Source: Rhizobium rhododendri
Lineage (GTDB): Bacteria > Pseudomonadota > Alphaproteobacteria > Rhizobiales > Rhizobiaceae
Direction of reading: 5' to 3'
Length of the DNA: 64,000 nucleotides
Assembly (NCBI RefSeq): GCF_007000325.2
Contig: NZ_CP117269.1
Span: 310,001-374,000 of the forward strand
This document shows positions 42,058 to 50,343 of this stretch, in pieces. Position 1 is the stretch's first letter, and the number at the start of each line of letters is the position of its first letter. Under the pieces are notes generated by a model. That model saw only the letters and a list, made by a program, of their open reading frames with translations. It had not been told where the DNA came from and searched no databases. The position numbers and the translations under genes were made by a program.

Positions 42058-42183
42058 AACTTGCCTCACTTTGCACACTTCTAGCAGTGGCTCCACTTGT
42101 GGCACCTTCTCCACCTGTTTCCCTCACGCCACTTCTCTCACTTCCGGTCCGCACGCCACTTGTGTCAGTCCCGTCAGTTCGAG
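42058..42183. repeat. Degenerate 9-bp tandem array next to oriT
   Basis: CACTT or CACYT begins at 42067, 42076, 42094, 42103, 42112, 42130, 42139 and 42157, all separated by multiples of 9 bp; CAGT variants fall on the same register at 42085, 42166 and 42175, and AACTT at 42058. That makes about 14 units of consensus CACTTnnnn. It looks like a binding array for a protein of the relaxosome (MobC, ParA partner or the small DNA-binding protein at 43142) rather than coding sequence. Confidence 0.65.
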
Positions 42184-42198
42184 GACGATCACCCCTTT

Positions 42199-42218
42199 CG
42201 CCACTCAAGGAAGTGGCG
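42199..42218. repeat. Perfect dyad CGCCACT-CAAGGA-AGTGGCG
   Basis: Seven-bp arms (42199-42205 and 42212-42218) flank a 6-bp centre. The arm contains the same CCACT word as the neighbouring 9-bp array, so it may be a paired binding site for the same protein. Confidence 0.6.
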
Positions 42219-42368
42219 GATCTCGTCAAAGCTCTTGAACGACCGGAAGCGGGGTCACGGAGACAACTGCCCCTACTTAGACCCCTCGTCTGCTCCGCAA
42301 ACTTGCAGCACTGCTGGTCGTGCTCCCACGCCTTCCACTGGCTTAGGCGCGGGGGCTGCGTTCAGTGG

Positions 42369-42388
42369 TGCAAGCGAGCAGGCTTGCA
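42369..42388. promoter_or_regulatory. Perfect dyad upstream of the ParA-like gene
   Basis: TGCAAGC (42369-42375) and GCTTGCA (42382-42388) with a 6-bp centre, 50 bp before the parA-like start. It is a plausible autoregulatory operator; no T-tract follows, so it is not a terminator. Confidence 0.5.
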
Positions 42389-42438
42389 AAAGCGATCGCC
42401 TATCTGTATTTGCTATATAACTAGTAATTCACCGCGAC

Positions 42439-43125
42439 ATGAAGATCCTGAAAATGACCATTATCGCTTTGGCAAATTCCAAGGGCGGCGTCGGCAAATC
42501 GACCCTGTGCCTCCTGATTGCCTCCGAACTCGCGGAGAACGGTGCCAGTGTTCTCGTCATCGATGCCGATCCCCAGCAGTCCTGTCGTCAATGGGTAGAC
42601 CGCTGCAACAGCGTCGGCACGCTTCCATCGTCATTGTGGGTCACCACAGCATCCTCGCCGCATGACCTGAAATTCGCCCTCACGACGGCGACCGCATCCA
42701 TCGTCCTCATCGACGTCCAGGGTTCGATCAACGATCTCCTGATTGCCGCTATTGTCGCAAGCGACATCACGCTCGTGCCGGCCAAGGCCAACGTGATGGA
42801 AATGATCGAGACCGTAAAGCTTTTCGAATGGGCGAAAGCCAGCCTCAAACGCGCGCCTCTCAAGCTCCTTCTCAATCGCGTCGAAGGCATCGACACCAGG
42901 ACGACAGCATTCCAGGACGCTGTCCAGATGATCCGTGACAACAAGCTTCCAGCCCTTCCCACCTTCGTTCGCGCCCGAAAAGTCTACGAGCAGTTTTCGA
43001 AAGAGGCCGGTTCGCTTGCGCGGATCGGCAATGACCCTGGCAAAGCCGATCAGGTCGCCAAGGCACGCGCCAACATCGTCAGCGTCATCGCCGACATTAC
43101 GAAGGCCATAGGCGAAGCTGAATGA
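42439..43125 (+). CDS. ParA/VirC1-like ATPase
   Basis: A 228-residue protein with a deviant Walker A (ANSKGGVGKSTLCLLIASEL), the Asp of Walker A' in VLVIDADPQQSCRQWVDR, Walker B IVLIDVQGSIND and ITLVPAKANVMEMIETVKLF. The second Met (MTIIALANSKGG) may be the true start. VirC1 binds near the T-DNA border and recruits the relaxosome to the pole; with oriT and the relaxase next door, the same job is likely here, rather than plasmid partition. Its partner follows 16 bp downstream. Confidence 0.82.
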   Translation: MKILKMTIIALANSKGGVGKSTLCLLIASELAENGASVLVIDADPQQSCRQWVDRCNSVGTLPSSLWVTTASSPHDLKFALTTATASIVLIDVQGSINDLLIAAIVASDITLVPAKANVMEMIETVKLFEWAKASLKRAPLKLLLNRVEGIDTRTTAFQDAVQMIRDNKLPALPTFVRARKVYEQFSKEAGSLARIGNDPGKADQVAKARANIVSVIADITKAIGEAE

Positions 43126-43141
43126 GCAAACGGAGGAGACC

Positions 43142-43480
43142 TTGAGCGAAATTCCGCCACTGCAGAAATCGCGTCGGAACCTGTCGGATCTGGATTCCCT
43201 GATCGCCGACTCCATCGGGAAAATGGCTTCCTATGGAGAAATGCATGGACCACCGAAGTCCAACGCGGCGGTGGGCGAGCCGCAATCTTTTGAGCCGCCA
43301 CCGCAAACGATCCAAGCCCATCCTAACACGGTCGATGACAAGCCGGAGCGGTTTCAGATATGTCTCTCCGGCACGGTGATCATCGCTACAAAGCTGGAGG
43401 CGCTGAAACGGAAGACGACGGCCGGTGAGATCACTGAACGGGCGCTCAGGTCGTATCTGGGGATGCCTCCGAAGATCTGA
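43142..43480 (+). CDS. Small VirC2-like or RHH-like protein
   Basis: A 112-residue protein with a TTG start at 43142 after GGAGGAGA. The N-terminal part is polar and Pro-rich (SKSNAAVGEPQ-type). The C-terminal 45 residues (RFQICLSGTVIIATKLEALK, then TAGEITERALRSYLG) resemble a ribbon-helix-helix domain, as in VirC2. It is probably the DNA-binding partner of the ParA-like ATPase and a candidate binder of the 9-bp array. Confidence 0.6.
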   Translation: MSEIPPLQKSRRNLSDLDSLIADSIGKMASYGEMHGPPKSNAAVGEPQSFEPPPQTIQAHPNTVDDKPERFQICLSGTVIIATKLEALKRKTTAGEITERALRSYLGMPPKI

Positions 43481-43869
43481 CGCCTACAATGGGCGCCCTA
43501 TTGTCTCTGGCAATGAATATGCCTGGAGATCGGCATGTGACGCAATTGCAATCCGCGTCGTTGATCAGGTTTCCCACGAGCCTCCGGCAAACCCTACAGC
43601 GCTTTTGGGGGCGCGGGTTGCCTCCGGCTGCTGCATTCCTTCGAGCCCAAATGCCCAGCATTTGTCACGAACTCACTCCGGCCGCTGACGCGGCTGGAAA
43701 ACCCTCATCGCCTGAATACCTCCGTTAAAAGAGACCTTGGCGCTCGTGAGCCGAATTCGACAAGAAAGCGCCGGCGTCCTCCACCAAGTATGAAAAAGGT
43801 GAGGTGTCATTTGCGCGTATCCAAAATCCGCCATCATATGGTTGCTTCGTTTCAACGCCGAGAGAAATT
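43481..43869. other. Intergenic region, no gene supported
   Basis: A minus-strand frame (43446-43661) contains KRCRVCRRLVGNL and a later Cys pair, which could be a degraded zinc-ribbon protein, but it overlaps the preceding gene and has no clear start signal. No terminator was recognised. Confidence 0.35.
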
Positions 43870-45249
43870 ATGCAGGACTTCACGATGGGCGCTATCTCCG
43901 CTCAAGACATTGTCGACACTCTACGAGATGGCCTACTGGTCCTAACCAGCGATCTCACGGTCATTTCAGCCAATCGCGCATTCTATGCGATGTTTAAGGT
44001 GAGCGAACCGGACACGGTTGGTCGCAAGCTTTACGATCTGGGAAATGGACAATGGAATATCGATGCATTGAAGCGTTTGCTTGAGGACATTCTCCCCACG
44101 GAAAACTCCGTCGAAGGGTTCGAGGTCGATCACGTATTTACCGGCCTCGGACGCAAGGTGATGCTCTTGAATGCTCGAAAGGTGGTTTGTTCGGGAGATA
44201 GTTCTCATTTTCTACTGCTGGCAATTGATGACGTGACAGAGGCGCGGGTCAGTCAGATCGAGGCAGAGCGAAATTTGCGCATCGCCCAAAATATCGTTGA
44301 CACGATCCGGGATCCATTGGTCATCCTCGAGTCCGATATGTCCGTGGTGACAGCAAGCCGCTCTTTCCTCGCTCTCTTCAACGCCACGGCAAGCCAGGTT
44401 GTCGGGAGAAAGCTCGAAGCCCTCGGTCAGGGACAGTGGGATACCTTTGCCCTGCGCAAATCATTGGAGCGTGTGGTTCCTCACGAAGAAGCAATAGACG
44501 GCTTCCTGCTCGAGGACGATTTTCCCGGAATTGGTCGCCGTATCTTCAAAGTGAACGCCCGCAAGGTATATCGTCCAGGCAATCATATGACACGGTTGCT
44601 GGTCGTGTTCGAAGACGCGACGGACGAGGTCCTGCTTGACCGTCACCGCGATATGTTGGCAGCCGAGCTGGCGCACCGGATCAAAAATAGTCTTCAGATC
44701 ATTTCCGCGTTCGTTGCCTTTGAACTGAAGCGGGCAGGCGAACCCTGTGTTCTAGGTTACCAGGCAATGCAGGCACGAATTTCTGCGGTCGCTCAGCTCT
44801 ACGATGTAATCGCCCAATCGAGCAGTCTTGGGCCGGTGCCGATGCCTTCCTACCTTGAGGGCATAAGTGCAAGTGTCCAATCCAGCCTGTTGGGACAATC
44901 ATCCGACATTACCGTAACATCGGCAGCAGAGCCCCTCAGCATTCTACCTGACCACGCTGTCGCCATTGGGTTAATTGCAAATGAACTCGCGACAAATGCG
45001 ATAAAGCATGCCTTCCCAAAAGGTAAGGGCGAAATTAATCTCGGTTTTCACAGGAGAGATGGTGAAGTCACGCTCACGGTCAGCGATAATGGATCAGGCC
45101 TTGCATTGAAGGTTGAAGGTTCCGGTCTCGGCTCCCGGTTCGTTGAAGCCTTTGTAAAACAGCTTGGCGGTACGTTGGCGACCGCCAGTAGCCCGAAAGG
45201 GACAACATTCACGGTTCGGTTGCCGACCTCAATATTGGCTGCTGCCTAG
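43870..45249 (+). CDS. Cytosolic HWE/HisKA2-type histidine kinase with two PAS domains
   Basis: About 459 residues from ATG 43870; the frame opens at 43804. Two homologous PAS units are present: residues 10-115 (DIVDTLRDGLLVLTSDLTVI, ends with RKVMLLNARKV) and 135-245 (NIVDTIRDPLVILESDMSVV, ends with RRIFKVNARKVYRPG). Then HisKA_2 with the phospho-acceptor in AELAHRIKNSLQIISAF, and an ATPase domain with NELATNAIKHAFPKG and EGSGLGSRFVEAFVKQLGG. No TM helix is seen. Such kinases often act in the general stress response or light/redox sensing. No response regulator is linked. Confidence 0.87.
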   Translation: MQDFTMGAISAQDIVDTLRDGLLVLTSDLTVISANRAFYAMFKVSEPDTVGRKLYDLGNGQWNIDALKRLLEDILPTENSVEGFEVDHVFTGLGRKVMLLNARKVVCSGDSSHFLLLAIDDVTEARVSQIEAERNLRIAQNIVDTIRDPLVILESDMSVVTASRSFLALFNATASQVVGRKLEALGQGQWDTFALRKSLERVVPHEEAIDGFLLEDDFPGIGRRIFKVNARKVYRPGNHMTRLLVVFEDATDEVLLDRHRDMLAAELAHRIKNSLQIISAFVAFELKRAGEPCVLGYQAMQARISAVAQLYDVIAQSSSLGPVPMPSYLEGISASVQSSLLGQSSDITVTSAAEPLSILPDHAVAIGLIANELATNAIKHAFPKGKGEINLGFHRRDGEVTLTVSDNGSGLALKVEGSGLGSRFVEAFVKQLGGTLATASSPKGTTFTVRLPTSILAAA

Positions 45250-45397
45250 CCGCTCCTTTAGACGATCCTCGACAAACAATCGCAGCAGAGGAAGTGCTAG
45301 AACGCCTTCGCAAGAAATTCGAAAACCCTTTATCGGAACCGGGCAAATAGGAGAGGCGGTCCGGGCGCACTCGCCCAACAATCATCACGCCAGCAAC

Positions 45398-45709
45398 TCA
45401 AACTGGTCGCAGACCCCGTTCGCGCTCAAATTCGTCGTCAGTGTCCAGCGACTTTTGTACATCTTCGCCCTTCGCTTTGCCGGGCGATGTTTCAACAGCG
45501 ACCGATGAGACGATGCTGAGACTGTCGGCAAATTTCCGTCCCCTGCTCTCAGCTAAGGCGTAGTTCAGGGTCACGCCTGTTTCGAGCCGTGGTAATTTTG
45601 CTGCCTCGACGCTCTTAAGAGGAAGATAGACGTCGGCTCCACCCTCATGGGGAATGATGAAACCAAAGCCCTTTGCGACGTTGAACCATTTTACCTTTCC
45701 AGTCGGCAA
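45398..45709 (-). CDS. Cold-shock-domain protein with acidic C-terminal tail
   Basis: I prefer the TTG at 45709 (read as MPTGKVKWFNVAKGFGFI), six bases after AGGAG, over the ATG at 45754. The first 65 residues are a cold-shock domain with RNP1 KGFGFIIPH and RNP2-like DVYLPLKSV; then comes a charged tail of about 35 residues (GKAKGEDVQKSLDTDDEFER). Single-domain Csp proteins are RNA chaperones. The tail is an addition to the usual 69-residue form. It is monocistronic. Confidence 0.8.
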   Translation of the reverse strand: MPTGKVKWFNVAKGFGFIIPHEGGADVYLPLKSVEAAKLPRLETGVTLNYALAESRGRKFADSLSIVSSVAVETSPGKAKGEDVQKSLDTDDEFERERGLRPV

Positions 45710-45946
45710 ATCCACACTCCTGTAAATTATGGAATTTCCACGATCATGTCTCAATGCAGCGGACTCAAAGGAACTGTTGGAGTCGCAATCTACAGCGATG
45801 GGAAGCCTTTCGCCTCCAGGCCCGGAGCTTGCAGCAAATGCACTGACAAAAAGCTTCTAACGGTGACATTCCCTTGACCAGTTTGTCACCCGCCTGCTCA
45901 TCGGCAGCAAACGCGCAGTTTTCAGCTCCATTTGACCGCTTGCGTC

Positions 45947-46282
45947 TCAAGCAACAGCGAGCGTCAGATGGCCGACTGGATCGGCAGTCGGCTTCACGGT
46001 AATTTCGATGTCATAGCCAAGTCGGCTCAAACATTCCATAAGTTTGCGCTCCGACAGGTTTGCGAAATCGCCTCGAAGCAGCAAGGATACTTTCGGTTGC
46101 GGAAGTCCCATGCGATGGCCCGCCTGTTCTTGCGTCAAATCAAGTCGGCGCACCGCTTTCGCAATCTCGATGACAAGACCGGATTTTATTTTCAGCTTCT
46201 CAGCATCGGTAAGCCCCAGATTCGCAAATACATTGCCAGAACTGCTTTCGACCTCAATGCCATTAATGATGCGAGGTGCCAT
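45947..46282 (-). CDS. HigA-like XRE antitoxin
   Basis: A 111-residue protein. After a 30-residue N-terminus (MAPRIINGIEVESSSGNVFA) comes an XRE helix-turn-helix: LTQEQAGHRMGLPQPKVSLL, then RGDFANLSERKLMECLSRL and YDIEITVKP. This is the typical antitoxin of the Gp49/HigB-type modules. GGAGATAAGC lies before the ATG. Its toxin gene, immediately upstream and overlapping, is broken, so the antitoxin now stands without its cognate toxin. Confidence 0.82.
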   Translation of the reverse strand: MAPRIINGIEVESSSGNVFANLGLTDAEKLKIKSGLVIEIAKAVRRLDLTQEQAGHRMGLPQPKVSLLLRGDFANLSERKLMECLSRLGYDIEITVKPTADPVGHLTLAVA

Positions 46283-46646
46283 TGCTTATCTCCTTTGCAA
46301 GAATTTCCGCAACCTTGAGCCGGGCTCGGATGATATCCATATCCTCTTTCGGTGTAGCGATCCCGCTTTGCTCTTTTTCTGGAAGCAATGAAGGACGAAG
46401 ACAGCCTCTTCAAACCTAACCGTGTAAACAGCGCGGTAGGTACCGCCTTCATCGTTCTAAACCACTTCCAGGACACCGGCTCCACCGAAGCCCTTCAGTA
46501 CCCTGGCCGCATGGTGCTGGCCGTCGTGCTGGGGCAAAATGCAAGGCATAACCGAACTACTTGCGCACATCTGCTGGAAGTTTTAGCAGGTCTTTTCGGC
46601 TACTGCCTATCCATTCAAGCGGGCGTTCGTTTTGGTTCATATTCAT
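46263..46646 (-). pseudogene. HigB-like (phage Gp49-type) toxin, inactivated
   Basis: Reading from ATG 46646: MNMNQNERPLEWIGSSRKD, then LLKLPADVRK followed by a TAG. It continues FGYALHFA, a one-base frame change, QHDGQHHAARVLKGFGGAG, VLEVV and another TAG, then NDEGGTYRAVYTVRFEEAVF, VLHCFQKKSKAGIATPKED and DIIRARLKVAEILAKE. These are the family landmarks in order (KGFGGAGVLE, YRAVYTVRF, LHxFQKKSKxGIATPK). Two stops and a frameshift abolish it. It ends at 46263, overlapping the intact antitoxin start. Confidence 0.8.
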
Positions 46647-46953
46647 TTTATATCTGAACTGGTATAAATTGCAACGGACCTATCTGGATATTTCATCATG
46701 CTTAAATCCGATCCTCCATCACGCGCGTTCTCTCTCGCTTCCGGATAATACGGTTCGGACAAACGTTCAGAGCCTCGGCCACAAGCCGATCCTGTGAAAA
46801 CAGGCTGCCCTTGAATTCGCTTCTCAAGTTGAATTCTACTAAAACACTTCAGATGCGGGATTCGTGTCAAGGCTTGTGCCGAGTTCCTGAACATCGGTAA
46901 AACGCGATGGCGCGACCCTAATTGTCCCCACGGCTCATCACCGCGACGGGCGA
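46647..46953. other. Intergenic region, nothing recognised
   Basis: No coding frame, terminator or repeat that I can support. Confidence 0.4.
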
Positions 46954-48345
46954 ATGGTCGCCTTCCAGAAGGCTGATCCTTACGCTTGCGTTTTTTCCGG
47001 CGGCGTCCCAGAATCGATCTGTCATAAGTGCGACGTCCAAAGAAAATTTCATGAGGCCATTTTTTTGATCTTCCCCGAGCAACTTGATCATCTCCCCGAC
47101 AGAAAACGCCGCGAGCTGTCTCAGGTCGTGAAGATCATATTTGAGGAGTTCGAGGACGCCCAGAAGACCAAGCTTTCCGAAAAAGCTCGGGCTGGACGGA
47201 TCCTGAAGTTGATCCTGTTTGGCTCCTACGCTCGTGGTGACTGGGTCGAAGACCACGACAGTGGTTATCGCTCCGACTACGACCTTCTGGCCATCGTCAA
47301 CACCAACAGATTTGCTGAGGAAAACGAAGTCTGGCTTAAGATAGACGAACACCTCACACAGGAATTTACCGTCACACAGCGCCTCCAGACGCCGGCTAAA
47401 GTCATCGTTCATAGCTTGCCGGACGTGAATGATAAACTTGCCCGCGGCCTGCCCTTCTTTGTCGACATCGCCCGTGATGGCATCATGCTATACGAAGCCC
47501 CGGGGCATCCGCTAACCGAGCCCAAGTCACTGGCGCCAGAAGCTGAGCGGCAAGAGGCGCAGCGGCATTTCGATCAGTGGTTTCCGGATGCAGTAGAATT
47601 TATCGCAATAGCGGAGTTTTGTCTCAGCCGGAAAAATTTCAAGCTTGCCGCGTTCAATTTGCATCAGGCGACCGAACGCTTTTATCACTGCGCGCTTCTC
47701 GTACTGACGCTTTACAGCCCGAAATCGCACCGCCTTAACATGCTCAGAACCCATGCCGAGCGCGTCGATCAACGCTTAATTGAGGCGTGGGCACGTGACA
47801 CAAAGTTTGCGACGCGATCATTCACAAGGCTTGATCGTGCCTATGTGGATGCCCGTTATTCGGCTCACTACGAAATCACCAAGGAAGAACTCGATTGGCT
47901 TGTCGACCACATCAAGCAACTCGGAGTTGCGTCCCACAGCCTTTGGCGGCTGTTTGCCTTCAGCGCCAGAGCCGCTGTCGTCGGTGTCGCCACCATCTAT
48001 GTCGTCCTTAGGCTTGAAGCTCTTCATGCTCGCCCAGGCTTCGATCAAGGTGCCGTCTACCGAGAAGTGCTCGTCCGACAGCAGCGCCTTCACCCGCGGC
48101 TGGCCCAGCAATGCGGCCAGAAACTTGGCGGCGATGTCGCCCGCCAGAAGCCGCTCACGGTTCTTGGTAAACACCGTGACGTCCCAGATCGGCGCGTCCA
48201 TCGACAAGCCGACGAACCATCGAAACAGCAGATTGTAATCCATCTGCTCCATGAGCTGACGCTCCGAGCGGATCGTGTAGAAGGCCTGCAACAACAGTGC
48301 ACGCAGCAGCTTCTCCGGCGGGATCGAAGGGCGGCCGATCGCTGA
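46954..48345 (+). CDS. MNT-type nucleotidyltransferase fused to HEPN domain, 3' end replaced by IS sequence
   Basis: Native coding runs to about 47932. The MNT domain has ILKLILFGSYARGDWVEDHD (GSxxRGD) and YRSDYDLLAIVNT (second Asp pair). A HEPN domain follows: QWFPDAVEFIAIAEFCLSRK, NLHQATERFYHCALLVLTLY, ending YEITKEELDWLVDHIKQL. The last few native residues and about 138 extra codons read antisense through an IS5 remnant. The start is uncertain: the native N-terminus may begin at ATG 47052, from which a run of seven T's puts LDHLPDRKRREL out of frame. MNT/HEPN proteins are toxin-antitoxin or AMPylation modules; fused, they are often stress or defence proteins. Confidence 0.72.
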   Translation: MVAFQKADPYACVFSGGVPESICHKCDVQRKFHEAIFLIFPEQLDHLPDRKRRELSQVVKIIFEEFEDAQKTKLSEKARAGRILKLILFGSYARGDWVEDHDSGYRSDYDLLAIVNTNRFAEENEVWLKIDEHLTQEFTVTQRLQTPAKVIVHSLPDVNDKLARGLPFFVDIARDGIMLYEAPGHPLTEPKSLAPEAERQEAQRHFDQWFPDAVEFIAIAEFCLSRKNFKLAAFNLHQATERFYHCALLVLTLYSPKSHRLNMLRTHAERVDQRLIEAWARDTKFATRSFTRLDRAYVDARYSAHYEITKEELDWLVDHIKQLGVASHSLWRLFAFSARAAVVGVATIYVVLRLEALHARPGFDQGAVYREVLVRQQRLHPRLAQQCGQKLGGDVARQKPLTVLGKHRDVPDRRVHRQADEPSKQQIVIHLLHELTLRADRVEGLQQQCTQQLLRRDRRAADR

Positions 48346-48492
48346 ATACATCGCCTCAAAATCTGGCGACAGAACTTCCAGCGCTTCATCTACAATGGCA
48401 CGGATCGGCCGCAGCGGATGGTTTGTCGGAACGCGGGCTTCGCAGCTCACATAAGAAAACAGTCCCGCCGTCTGGTTATCACTGCCGCGCAT
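47935..48492 (-). mobile_element. IS5-family transposase remnant (N-terminal half)
   Basis: From ATG 48492 the frame reads MRGSDNQTAGLFSYVSCEAR, VPTNHPLRPIRAIVDEALEV, LLRALLLQAFYTIRSERQLM and FSVDGTLIEAWASMKSF, the N-terminal region and first Asp of IS5-type transposases. It ends abruptly after KQPPKAVGRN at about 47935, where it joins the MNT-HEPN gene; the catalytic C-terminal half is gone. The element's outer end lies near 48530, next to the EamA gene stop. Confidence 0.8.
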
Positions 48493-48528
48493 GTCATGCT
48501 CCCGCCGACCAATCACTCAGCAATGGAA

Positions 48529-49494
48529 TCACGGCAGTAGGCTCGCAGCAAGCGCCTTTTTCCGCAGCCTGTTAAACGCTCCGATCGCGGCAACCACCCC
48601 TCCCGTCAATAGCGCGATGCCCCCAGCTTCCGTCAAAGTTGGAAGCCGTCCATGCGCCGCTAGCCCGAACACCGTTCCGAAAACGGTTTCTGAAACGATC
48701 AGTTGCGCGCAAAGCGTCATAGGCAATCGTTTCGCTGCAAGCGTCCAGGCGAGAGCGCCGCCAACCGATGCAAAAATAGCCAGCGACACACCCCATAGAT
48801 ACAAAGGGGCCGCCGCATTCCAAGATAGGCCCAGACGCGGGATTTCGAACACGCCGATCATCTGTCCGACTGGAATGAACGCCAACATTTCCAATCCGCC
48901 GCCGGCCATGATCAACGCGGTCCAAACGGCGCCGTGCATGCCCGGACGCTCTGCCAATGCGGTCTGGTTTGCAAGCCCGAACCAGGTCCACAGGATGACG
49001 GCGGCAATGGCTAGCGGGATGCCGACCAGAAGTGACGACGAGGTCTGAAGTCCAGCAGGCTCGAAAACGCTGATATTGACAAGGGTAAGACCGATTGCAG
49101 TCAGGGCGAGCGGCAGAACCAATCCACGCCATTGCACAACCGGCTGACGCAAATTGCCGGCGATGGCCAAAACGACGGGAACCAGCCCCAGACATGCCGG
49201 CGCCACGACGGGACCAGCAAAGATGGCGGCGCCCACCACCGTGAGGAAATAGCCGACATAACCGATGAATCCGAGCCAGAAAGCAGTTAGCCAGTCGCGC
49301 ATTGTCAACAGGCGAACAAGATCCCACTTAAAGGCGAGAAAACCGAACCCGATGGCACCTGAGATGACGAACCGGAAGACGGCGAAATCAAAGACAGAGT
49401 AGTCCCCGATTACATAGGGGACGACGAAATTCATCGACCACGCCAGGGCGGCCAGGAGAGCTGCCGCAATGCCGATCAGCATGGACTTGGTCAC
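48529..49494 (-). CDS. EamA/DMT-family transporter, 10 TM
   Basis: A 321-residue protein with a GTG start at 49494 preceded by GGAAGGGG. Two EamA repeats of five TM helices are visible: GIAAALLAALAWSMNFVVPY, WLTAFWLGFIGYVGYFLTVV, LVGIPLAIAAVILWTWFGLA, ALIMAGGGLEMLAFIPVGQM and GGIALLTGGVVAAIGAF. The family exports small metabolites or amino acids. It lies in a three-gene minus-strand operon behind a second EamA gene and a TetR regulator. The IS5 remnant abuts its 3' end. Confidence 0.85.
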   Translation of the reverse strand: MTKSMLIGIAAALLAALAWSMNFVVPYVIGDYSVFDFAVFRFVISGAIGFGFLAFKWDLVRLLTMRDWLTAFWLGFIGYVGYFLTVVGAAIFAGPVVAPACLGLVPVVLAIAGNLRQPVVQWRGLVLPLALTAIGLTLVNISVFEPAGLQTSSSLLVGIPLAIAAVILWTWFGLANQTALAERPGMHGAVWTALIMAGGGLEMLAFIPVGQMIGVFEIPRLGLSWNAAAPLYLWGVSLAIFASVGGALAWTLAAKRLPMTLCAQLIVSETVFGTVFGLAAHGRLPTLTEAGGIALLTGGVVAAIGAFNRLRKKALAASLLP

Positions 49495-49509
49495 GTATTG
49501 CCCCTTCCG

Positions 49510-50343
49510 TCATGAGGCGCCGAGGCAGATGGCACCGCCGGCGACGATGGCGCAGGCAACTAACCGTTTGAACGTCAGCGCCTCGCCGAGAAACACGCGC
49601 CCGATCAGAACGGCGAACACCACGCTGGTTTCCCTGAGCGCCGTGATCGGACCGGCGGGGCCAAGAGCGAAGGCGGCGATCACCGCGCCGTAGGCGACAA
49701 GCGAGACCATCCCACCGCCGATCGCCGTCCAGGTCTCGGGCGAGCGGATATCCACCCTCAACCGCCCGCGCATCAGCATGAAGGTTGCAGTCATCAGGAT
49801 GCCGTAGATCAGGAAAATCCAGATGGCATAACTGCGGGCATTGCCGGAGATATGCACGCCAATCGCATCGACGGTGGCATAGCTGGCGATGAAAAGACCG
49901 GTGAGCAGCGCAAACAGGATCGAGGCGGTAGAGGCGCGGGATCGGCCAAGCGACAGGCTCATGATGCCGATGGCGACAAGAGCAACGCCGATCGTGCCGT
50001 TTTCACTGAGACGTTCGCCGGCAAAGGCCAGTCCGCCCAGCGTCACCAGCAGCGGCACGCTGCCGCGCACGACGGGGTAGACCTGGCCAAGTTCGCCATG
50101 CCGATAGGCCGAAACGAGGAAGACGCTGTAGCCAACCTGGAGGCAGGAGGAGCAGACGAGATAGGGCCACGCTGCCGGTAACGGAAGGGGAAACACGAAG
50201 GCAAGGGGCACAGCGACTGCGGCCATCGAAAGGCTCATGACCGTCACGGTCCATAGGCGATCGGCACCCGAGCGCAGGAAAGCGTTCCATGTCGCGTGCA
50301 GGACTGCGGCGAAGAGCGCGAGCGCAATAACGGTCGCTGTCAT
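49510..50343 (-). CDS. EamA/DMT-family transporter, second copy
   Basis: About 277 residues from ATG 50343 (MTATVIALALFAAVLHATWN), overlapping the tetR stop; the frame is open much further upstream, but that is antisense to nothing useful and inside tetR. TM helices include TVTVMSLSMAAVAVPLAFVF, LFALLTGLFIASYATVDAIG, AIGGGMVSLVAYGAVIAAFA and LVACAIVAGGAICLGAS. It is translationally coupled to the TetR gene and probably the main target of that repressor. Confidence 0.84.
   Translation of the reverse strand: MTATVIALALFAAVLHATWNAFLRSGADRLWTVTVMSLSMAAVAVPLAFVFPLPLPAAWPYLVCSSCLQVGYSVFLVSAYRHGELGQVYPVVRGSVPLLVTLGGLAFAGERLSENGTIGVALVAIGIMSLSLGRSRASTASILFALLTGLFIASYATVDAIGVHISGNARSYAIWIFLIYGILMTATFMLMRGRLRVDIRSPETWTAIGGGMVSLVAYGAVIAAFALGPAGPITALRETSVVFAVLIGRVFLGEALTFKRLVACAIVAGGAICLGAS

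Noticed and set aside
42067..42161. CRISPR array
   Set aside because: The repeats are 9 bp and degenerate with no spacers of constant length, and no cas genes are present.
42038..42229. Minus-strand ORF rich in Ser, Gly, Thr and Arg beside parA
   Set aside because: Its repetitive composition is produced by the 9-bp-phased repeats at 42058-42183; it has no ribosome-binding site and lies in the oriT gap.
42448..42454. Second ATCCTG word near the parA start as a possible nick site
   Set aside because: It is followed by A rather than a pyrimidine and has no adjacent inverted repeat; the site at 42005 fits far better.
47818..47934. C-terminal end of the IS5 transposase frame
   Set aside because: The last 39 codons are antisense to the native MNT-HEPN gene and do not match IS5; the remnant ends near 47935.
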